Positions 55,955 through 64,000 of a stretch of 64,000 nucleotides of DNA are shown here, piece by piece (within the stretch, counting starts at the first letter, position 1; each line of letters opens with the position of its first letter). Where the stretch lies: contig ML769734.1 of assembly GCA_009733575.1 (NCBI GenBank), positions 1-64,000 on the forward strand, read 5' to 3'. The notes under the pieces are model-generated. The model was not told the origin of the DNA. It did not search any database and worked only from the letters and a program-made list of their open reading frames with translations. The DNA is from Gymnopus androsaceus JB14. Its lineage: Eukaryota; Basidiomycota; Agaricomycetes; Agaricales; Omphalotaceae. The translations under genes and the position numbers were made by a program.

Positions 55955-58900
55955 CTATTTATAATTGAACCTTTTGCCCTTGTCCAAATGAACAGCATTA
56001 TTGCCGCCAGATTGTTCCTGGGATCTGCTGAAAGTTGATGTACTAGGAGTTGGAACTCTCTGTCTCTGTGTGGTTCGCAAATGGATTTTTTGCTTTGCAG
56101 CTTCTCTGGCCCTGGCTGCTATACCTTTGGTTGGTGGTGTGGTAGCTTGGCAGGAGCGCAGCACAGTTTTATTTGATGATGGAGAAGAGCTTGGAGGCTG
56201 GACAATATGCCTCTGTGACTGTATGATTGTTTTATGTTCTTCTTGATCATGGTATATTATTGACAAGTTATCCATATAAGTCAATGTGTTTGGATGGTCT
56301 TCTCCTAAGGCTTGCTTTGAAACTTCAAGGAGGGGCTTCTGAAGCTCCAAAGCTTCATTGTACCTTCCTAGTTTACTGTATGTCATTGCCAAGTTATTTG
56401 TGTGAGTCAATGTTTCTGGATGCTCGTCTCCCATGACTTGCTTTGAAACTTCAAGAAGGGGCTTCTGAAGCTTCAAAGCTTCATTGTACCTTCCTAGTCT
56501 ACTGTATGTCATTGCCAAGTCATTCTTGTGAATCAATGTTTCTGGATGCTCTTCTCCTATGACTCGCTTTGAAACTTCAAGGAGGGGCTTCTGAAGCTCC
56601 AAAGCTTCATTGTAACTTCCTAGTTTACTGTATGTCATTGCCAAGTTATTTGTGTGAGTCAATGTTTCTGGATGCTCGTCTCCCATGACTTGCTTTGAAA
56701 CTTCAAGAAGGGGCTTCTGAAGCTTCAAAGCTTCATTGTACCTTCCTAGTCTACTGTATGTCATTGCCAAGTCATTCTTGTGAATCAATGTTTCTGGATG
56801 CTCTTCTCCTATGACTCGCTTTGAAACTTCAAGGAGGGGCTTCTGAAGCTCCAAAGCTTCATTGTAACTTCCTAGTTTACTGTATGTCATTGCCAAGTTA
56901 TTTGTGTGAGTCAATGTTTCTGGATGCTCATCTCCCATGACTTGCTTTGAAACTTCAAGAAGGGGCTTCTGAAGCTTCAAAGCTTCATTGTACCTTCCTA
57001 GTCTACTGTATGTCATTGCCAAGTCATTCTTGTGAATCAATGTTTCTGGATGCTCTTCTCCTATGACTCGCTTTGAAGCTTCAAGGAGGGGCTTCTGAAG
57101 CTCCAAAGCTTCATTGTACCTTCCTAGTTTACTGTATGTCATTGCCAAGTTATTTGTGTGAGTCAATGTTTCTGGATGCTCTTCTCCTATGACTTGCTTT
57201 GAAACTTCAAGAAGGGGCTTCTGAAGCTCAAAAGCTTCATTGTACCTTCCTAGTTTACTGTATGTCATTGCCAAGTTATTTGTGCAAGTCAATGTATATG
57301 GATGCTCTTCTCCCATGACTCGTTTTGAAACTTCAAGGAGGGGCTTCTGAAGCTCCAAAGCTTCATTGTACCTCCCTAGATTACTGTATGTCATTGCCAA
57401 GTTATTTGACCGAGTCAATGTATATGGATGCTCTTCTCCCATGACTTTCTTTGAAACTTCAAGGAGGGGCTTCTGAAGCTCCAAAGCTTCATTGTACCTT
57501 CCTAGTTTACTGTATGTCATTGCCAAGTTATTTGTGCGAGGCAATGTTTCTGGATGCTCTTCTCCCATGACTTGCTTTGAAGCTTCCAGGAGGGGCTTCT
57601 GAAGCTCCAAAGCTTCATTGTACCTTCCTAGATCACTGTATGTCGTTGCCAAGTTATTTGTGCGAGTCAATGTTTCTGGATGCTCTTCTCCCATGACTTG
57701 CTTTGAAACTTCAAGAAGGGGCTTCTGAAGCTCCAAAGCCTCATTGTACCTCCCTAGTCTACTGTATGTCATTGCCAAGTTATTTGTGTGAATCAATATT
57801 TCTGGATGGTCTTCTCCTATGACTTGCTTTGAAACTTCAAGGAGGGGCTTCTGAAGCTCCAAAGCTTCATTGTACCTTCTTAGTTTACTGTATGTCATTG
57901 CCAAGTTATTTGTGCGAGTCAATGTATATGGATGCTCTTCTCCCATGACTCGCTTTGAAACTTCAAGGAGGGGCTTCTGAAGCTTCAAAGCTTCATTGTA
58001 CCTTCCTAGTCTACTGTATGTCATTGCCAAGTCATTCTTGTGAATCAATGTTTCTGGATGCTCTTCTCCTATGACTCGCTTTGAAGCTTCAAGGAGGGGC
58101 TTCTGAAGCTCCAAAGCTTCATTGTAACTTCCTAGTTTACTGTATGTCATTGCCAAGTTATTTGTGTGAGTCAATGTTTCTGGATGCTCGTCTCCCATGA
58201 CTTGCTTTGAAACTTCAAGAAGGGGCTTCTGAAGCTTCAAAGCTTCATTGTACCTTCCTAGTCTACTGTATGTCATTGCCAAGTCATTCTTGTGAATCAA
58301 TGTTTCTGGATGCTCTTCTCCTATGACTCGCTTTGAAACTTCAAGGAGGGGCTTCTGAAGCTCCAAAGCTTCATTGTAACTTCCTAGTTTACTGTATGTC
58401 ATTGCCAAGTTATTTGTGTGAGTCAATGTTTCTGGATGCTCATCTCCCATGACTTGCTTTGAAACTTCAAGAAGGGGCTTCTGAAGCTTCAAAGCTTCAT
58501 TGTACCTTCCTAGTCTACTGTATGTCATTGCCAAGTCATTCTTGTGAATCAATGTTTCTGGATGCTCTTCTCCTATGACTCGCTTTGAAGCTTCAAGGAG
58601 GGGCTTCTGAAGCTCCAAAGCTTCATTGTACCTTCCTAGTTTACTGTATGTCATTGCCAAGTTATTTGTGCAAGTCAATGTTTCTGGATGCTCTTCTCCT
58701 ATGACTTGCTTTGAAACTTCAAGAAGGGGCTCCTGAAGCTCAAAAGCTTCATTGTACCTTCCTAGTTTACTGTATGTCATTGCCAAGTTATTTGTGCAAG
58801 TCAATGTATATGGATGCTCTTCTCCCATGACTCGCTTTGAAACTTCAAGGAGGGGCTTCTGAAGCTTCAAAGCTTCATTGTACCTTCCTAGATTACTGTA

Positions 58901-60739
58901 TGTCATTGCCAAGTTATTTGTGCAAGTCAATGTTTCTGGATGCTCTTCTCCCATGACTTGCTTTGAAACTTCAAGGAGGGGCTTCTGAAGCTCCAAAGCT
59001 TCATTGTACCTTCCTAGTTTACTGTATGTCATTGCCAAGTTATTTGTGCGAGTCAATGTATATGGATGCTCTTCTCCCATGACTCGCTTTGAAACTTCAA
59101 GGAGGGGCTTCTGAAGCTCCAAAGCTTCATTGTACCTTCCTAGATTACTATATGTCCCTGCCAACTCATTTGTCTGAGTCAATGTTTGTGGATGCTCATT
59201 TCCGAAGGCAAGTTTCGTTTCCTCCAGTAAGGGCTTCCAATATGTCAGAGCCCTTGCTCCATAGTGCCCCATTAACCATAACCTGCCAAAGCTCTTTCTG
59301 ATATGTAGTTCATCTATACCATACTTTTCAAGTGCAATGCAGTGTGGTGTCAACAATCTTACAAAGCCAATGTCATCCCATTTAGTACCATTAATTGATG
59401 CTGCCACAATGCCTTGCACTCCTAAGCAAATGTCATTCTTCAAGTTTATGTCCGCTTTACCCATTATCCACTTATGTACCAAGGGATGGAATGAAAATAG
59501 ACCATCCTGGATGACATTCAACAGTGAATAGCTACCAATTTTATATATGATCTCATTAGTTTTCATGATATCCCATTTCATAGACTCTGTTGCCAGCTTG
59601 ACCAGAAATTTCTTGGCATTATTTTTTGATTCACTTGGTTCCAGATCTTCTATGTTCTCAATTGCTCTTTGGAACAATGCATAGGGAATTCTTTCATAAT
59701 GTAGATATGCACAGATGTTTAGCAGAGCTTTGCTTGACTTTTCTAATTTATTCCAGCTCAAATTCCATGTTGAATAAATTGACATTGTATAGTTGTCAAA
59801 ACTCTGTGCAATATCTCTTCTCAGCAATTCAGCTTGTTGAGATTTCAGTAGGTCTAGGTAACTGCTGAGACATTTATGTTGATTTATATATCCACCAGCC
59901 TGAACCAATGCCAATGCAAAATAATGGAGCTCCTTGGCAATGATTCCTGCTAATTTCTTATCTGCAGCTGTCACGTGGCTCCTAATGGCATGCTTCAAAA
60001 GCAGCTGGGTAGCATCCTCAGGTTCCATGTCCTTTATCTCCTCAGATTTCACTGCAATGTGCATGAGATCTGGATTTCTGGATGTGATAATCACATTTCC
60101 ATGATCACAGGAGAGTAAGAATTCACCCAAGCTGAGTTGTGGATCATCAGCATTGTCCATGACAATCAGCCAATTTGTTTCATGTGTTTTAAGCCATCTC
60201 AATCCAGACTCCCATCCTTGCACTGGCATTGAACCATTCCTTATTGCAATGTCATAATAGCTTGCCTTGATGGAGTCTTTAGATTCAGCAGTGATGAAAT
60301 AAATCCCAGTGAAACTACCAGTAAACCTATTCAGTAGAAAATCAAAATGTAATCCTTGAAACATATACCTTTTTTTGAACCTTCTTGCAAATTCCAGTGC
60401 ACATTGGGTTTTTCCTGCACCACCCAACCCATGCAATATGAGTGTTTTAATTCTTCCTGTGTCTTTGGACACCAGATCCTTGATGAAATAATCCTCAAGG
60501 ATTTTCAAAATAGTTTCTCTTCCTGTAAATAATAAAGTAGAGGTGGGACAGTGACTCATTCCCTCAACATATCCTTCCAATAGTTATTAGTTAATTCAGT
60601 ATCAATCTTTGAACACAGTAAATCTGAGAATACCTGGAGGCACATTTACTTGAGGACTGTCTGCATATGTGATGTTCATACTCTGTGCAGTATTAAAATT
60701 TCCTCCGTGAATATTGAAGTGGGATGCATGGGCAAACAT
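55955..60739 (-). CDS. NLR-type receptor: NB-ARC NTPase with 23 nearly identical TPRs
   Basis: Exon 1 (60739-60634) starts MFAHASHFNIHGGNFNTAQS. It splices across 60574-60633 to a long exon ending at 55955: 1574 residues, or 1560 if the in-frame 42-nt GT-AG stretch at 60327-60368 is removed. NB-ARC motifs: FTGRETILKILEDYFI, Walker A LHGLGGAGKTQ, Walker B NWLIVMDNADD, VIITSRNPDL and a winged-helix region (FSFHPLVHKWIMGKADI). Then come 23 TPRs of 42 residues of the kinesin-light-chain type (NNLAMTYSKLGRYNEALELQ), a partial 24th, and a basic Ser/Pro/Gln-rich tail. The opening F-x-I-x-G-G-x-F motif recurs in mushroom NLRs and resembles amyloid-signalling motifs; that reading is inference. Fungal NLRs act in non-self recognition and regulated cell death. 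No separate effector domain is visible. Confidence 0.88.
56279..59176 (-). repeat. Array of 23 TPR-coding 126-bp repeats
   Basis: The unit is exactly 126 bp (42 codons) and phase is never lost. Repeats differ mainly at a few codons: the first two residues (RT/CT/HT/HK), the residue after TYS (K/N/R), G-R versus G-S, E-L versus K-L, and EVSKQ/EVSKR/EASKR. Adjacent units alternate as an 84-residue dimer in repeats 5-10 and 17-22. Repeats 4-9 match 16-21 almost completely, a 12-repeat (1512-bp) offset. This is the signature of recent unequal exchange or gene conversion. Confidence 0.9.
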
Positions 60740-61083
60740 CTGAGTTCTGCCAGTGCAATAATAATAATATTATTATTAGTTATGGTGAGACCGCCTGTGG
60801 GGGCCACCTACGAAGAGCTTATGGTCACAATTGGTATTTATTAAGCAAGTTCTTTCATAAGTAAAAGTAACAACCTACCTGGAGAAGTTTTCTCTCATTC
60901 TTGATATTACACTTCAAAAGCGAGAACGTGAGAAGTGGGCGACAAATGAACTCACTCACTTATATACCCCAGTAGCGCAATGAACGGCAAAGCCCACACA
61001 GCAATACTACAGCATATGGTCATATGGTCGTTCAAAATCAGGTACCGTCAATCTATAATCTTTCCGAGTAGCAGTGTAACACG

Positions 61084-61293
61084 AGTGGATGACTTCCCGT
61101 AACCTTTAAAAATAAGAGGATGGTCAATTAATGGAGTGTGCCATGCGGAGGGATGCTAAGCGAGGCTGCCGAGTCAACGGCTTCGCGCAATTGCCATCAA
61201 AAACTGTTTAGAACGGCCTCCCGAGTCCCGACCCTCTGTAAACGTTTCTAAACGGTTTTTGATGGATTCCGTTGATCGGAGGGCTCGCTTGGT
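61084..61293. mobile_element. MITE family A, inverted copy, interrupted by the next element
   Basis: AGTGGATGACTTCCCGTAAC and CATCAAAAACTGTTTAGAAC, then TGGATTCCGTTGATCGGAGG, match the complete copy at 52571-52815 read in reverse. It breaks off at CGCTTGG and resumes at 63977 with CGCTTGGACTGTTTATT. The region 60740-61083 upstream is NLR 5' flank with no other gene seen. Confidence 0.75.
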
Positions 61294-63976
61294 GACGTAG
61301 GCGGATTGGTCGCAGTTCGTTTCGAACTTTTGATTTTCTTGAAAAGTATTTTTTGATCACGCTCTCAGACCTCACCTGGGCACCATTTCTGTACCTACAT
61401 TTTTGTACTATTAGTGACCCTCTTATCATTGGTATGACTTTGAATCGGAGCCAGATGATATCAGATATGAGATTATATTCCTATTTTCTCTATATACTTT
61501 CAGACTATATACATAGGTATAACAATAGTGGGAATGAGGAGTGCTAAGTATAAAGCACCGAGAATGAATACGAAACTTTGAGTTACACAAGCGAAGCAAG
61601 GTGAGTCACTGCATTTTACTACTATCCAAATAGGCTGCTGGACCAATCATCATCTTGTCCAAGATCGTATGGCCCAGGAGACTGTGGTTGGGAAGGTGAG
61701 AGAGTTGTTAAAAAGGTAACAGGAAGTGTAACGGGACAACAGCTCTTGGTTCTGGTATTCTCAAGGAATGAAACAAGATTGACCCACAATAGATCCATAT
61801 TTGCTTCCAAGAGTCCATTAGATGAAGCACTGCAGCAGTGTTAAATATTTTTTTGTGACGACGGAACATTCCCGACACTAGAAGCTTTACCCCAGAGAAT
61901 GCTGATAGGATTCGGAAGGATTGCTCCTTGAGAGCTGGGCCTTGCGTCAGGATGACCTGAGACATGCCCACCATAAATTCTCAAACGGTAAAATCCTTTG
62001 GCCATTGTCACCAGGGTCTCTGGGATGTGCCAAACGGTGGTGGAGTAGAAATCATACTATGAAGTAGATTTCTCTGATGCGACATCTTCATCAAGGCCAG
62101 GACAATCCGCGATTTGTTGTCCAGCAATTCCAGAAGGAAGTGTGCAATACAGGAGCATACTCGAGAATGGAATGATTCGAGTGGTAGTGATACCATGAAA
62201 TTGTCATTGGCCTGTCATCGCCTCATAAGTGGCAATGAGTGCTGAGGGATCGTCATGCATGACTTGGTTGGCAAACAGATGGCATTGCTCAATGCAGAAG
62301 AGCAGAAATGTGTTGCAGTAAATGGGAATTACAATGGGATTTCCTCCTGGCTGGTATAACATATTAGTAACATGCATCTCCATGTAATCAACTGAAATGC
62401 ACCACATTCCAGATTTTGACCATAACAGTCTTCTTCATCCTCTCCTCTAGAGGAGTGTTCAGAACCTCCATTAAGAAAGTTATGGTTCAGTTTGACAATA
62501 CACGTTCAATGTTTAGACCCTGCATGTCACCATGGATACCACCCACACTGCAGACAAAAATCCAAAGGACCATGATGTTGCATGGGCGCTTCGTTACTTG
62601 ATACGGCATTGGACAATACAAATGACAAAGTTCAAAATGGCATTTGAAAGACAATATGTACAATGAATTAAGTAGCGAGTTAGGTCATTTACTTTATGCA
62701 ATAGTTTGAAGTATACATAAAGTGAAACTAATGTTTGTCTTTTAGGGACAGTGGTATTGGTGACCATGGCATTCAAGGTATTCAAGAATTTGTCGAACAG
62801 CACAAATGCAATCACAAATGTGCTGCATTTGGGCTTAGTCCTCTTTGCTCCATTGAACCCAGGTCAGATGAGGAAGACCAACAGCCACATCGCCATAGTA
62901 GAATTCGTCAACATACTAGTGCCAATAGCCTTGCTAGCAGTATCAGTGGGGAATAGTTCATTCAATATGTCAGCGCAATGCTACAATACAGTATCACAGT
63001 ATGTCTATGTAAATAAATTGGAAATTACAAGCGTTCAATCCCTGAGGATTGAACACTCCCAATATGGTATATCTTATCTTTGAAAAGAAAAGGGGGAATA
63101 GCAGCATTATATCTCTGGTTGCTTCTCTCTTCTTCATCATCTCTGTATCTCTCTCATGCACTAGCCTGGGCAGCCAAAAGCAGCTATGCCATTGTAACAG
63201 CCTGCCTACTTCAATGATGCTCAGCATCAAGCAATGAAAGATGCTGGTCAGATTGCGGGTCTCGACGTTCTTGGCATCATCAACGAGCCCATGGCTGTTG
63301 CATTGGCTTATGGTCTTGACAGAGAGGACAATGCCATTATTGCCATTTATGATGATCTAGGAGGAGGAACTTTCGATATCTCTATCTTGGAGATGCAAAA
63401 AGGTGTGTTCTTAGTTAAGTCTATGAACAGTGACACTCATCTAGGTGGTTAAGATATTGTTCTCGTTGAACATATCCTTGCCAAATTCAGGGCATTGACC
63501 TCAGTGGCGACCGCATGGCCATCCAGCGTATTCGTGAGGCTGCCGAGAAGGCCAAAATTGAACTTTCTTCTACCATGAAGACCGAAATCAACCTTCCACT
63601 GTATGTACATAGTTATAAAAAAATTCAATGATTTCTTGTAGTACGCTCATTGTGGGTGGTCGCTAGTTTAATCATCGCTGAATCGACGCTGAATCGATGC
63701 TTGATCGATTCTGTACATGGTAAGCGCTCGTGGTAATGATTTCTGACAAGGCGCTTAAGTATGTTACCGCAATGACGTGGCACGGATATACCTAAAGCCG
63801 AAATCCGAAACATGCACCCCACAATAGGTGATATTCGGGATTTCTCGGTTATATACCCTGTACTACCTTGCGAGAATGAAAGTAAGAGGCAAGTCGTATG
63901 ACAATCTTACCGCAATGAAACTAAAAATTCAAAAAATCAAAAGTTCGAAACGAACTGCGACCAATCCGCCTACGTC
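61294..63976. mobile_element. TIR element (2.7 kb) carrying an HSP70 gene fragment, 7-bp target duplication
   Basis: The ends are TGACGTAGGCGGATTGGTCG and, read inward from 63976, the same 20 bases. Identity continues to GAACTTTTGATTTT (about 45 bases). CGCTTGG flanks both ends (61287-61293 and 63977-63983), and removing the element rejoins a family-A MITE. Inside are minus-strand frames at about 61622-62407 (FLLFCIEQCHLFANQVMHDD; GPYDLGQDDDWSSSLFG) that I cannot assign, and the HSP70 piece. No transposase is recognised, so it is probably non-autonomous. Superfamily not assigned. Confidence 0.75.
63190..63605 (+). pseudogene. Fragment of a mitochondrial-type HSP70 (SSC1-like) gene
   Basis: Translated blocks are [64 protein letters not shown] in a shifted frame, and [20 protein letters not shown]. 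They match the ATPase domain of mitochondrial HSP70. A TAA follows HLGG, DLGGGT is mutated to DDLGGGT, and part of the following segment is missing. Both ends of the gene are absent. It lies inside the TIR element, so it is a captured host fragment. Confidence 0.85.
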
Positions 63977-64000
63977 ACGCTTGGACTGTTTATTGACGAT

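Noticed and set aside
56279..59176. Regularly spaced repeats resembling a CRISPR-type array
   Set aside because: The repeats are 126-bp TPR codons in frame, without unique spacers, in a eukaryotic gene.
56001..59868. Several plus-strand open frames opposite the NLR gene
   Set aside because: They are antisense shadows of the repeat-coding strand with no domain sense; the minus-strand frame of 1541 codons explains the region.
62735..63083. Plus-strand 110-codon frame MVLVTMAFKVFKNLSNST
   Set aside because: No homology recognised and no splice continuation; lies inside the TIR element and is treated as filler sequence.

Overview
The window is nuclear DNA of a filamentous basidiomycete, almost certainly an Agaricomycete. 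Genes are split by many short GT-AG introns of about 45-65 nt. The protein families fit: a TALE homeodomain factor, a TKL-type kinase, a CRN-like NTPase, a cytochrome P450, an F-box/leucine-rich protein, an NB-ARC/TPR receptor and a TET/JBP dioxygenase embedded in transposon-rich DNA.

Layout. 1-5.9 kb is a nest of transposons: a Harbinger-type element sits inside the 5' LTR of a small LTR element, followed by two terminal-inverted-repeat elements inserted in an older dispersed repeat. 6.4-8.1 kb holds a CRN-like NTPase and a tiny WW-domain protein. 9.4-25.8 kb is a gene-dense core: a Ser/Gln-rich protein, TTI2 and SWD1 back to back over 43 bp, a 15-exon model that fuses a protein kinase to a homeodomain, a degraded tandem copy of that locus, NCS6/CTU1 and an F-box protein. 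26.5-29.9 kb is a non-coding foldback-like element that has split a small ORF. 30.4-36 kb carries a P450 and a long medium-chain-dehydrogenase-like gene. 37-52 kb is again transposon-rich: a Copia 3' remnant, MITEs, a truncated TFIP11-like fragment, a TET/JBP gene with two in-frame TGA codons, and a large DDE-type transposase split by a hAT MITE. 56-60.7 kb is one NLR-type receptor with 23 nearly identical 42-residue TPRs. The window ends in a TIR element carrying a piece of a mitochondrial HSP70 gene.

How the parts relate. SWD1 (H3K4 methylation), TTI2 (PIKK chaperoning) and NCS6 (tRNA thiolation) are ordinary housekeeping genes. The ancestral order was SWD1 - kinase/homeodomain locus - NCS6. 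A tandem duplication bounded inside SWD1 and inside NCS6 produced the present arrangement, with truncated NCS6 and SWD1 pieces at its junction. The second copy lost its homeodomain. The right third is a transposon neighbourhood in which a fast-evolving immune-type receptor sits between inverted MITE copies.

A caution on sequence quality: several conserved genes carry isolated one-base insertions in otherwise perfect exon chains (TTI2, NCS6, P450, the dehydrogenase-like gene). These may be assembly errors rather than biology. The 15-exon kinase-homeodomain chain and the F-box gene show none.
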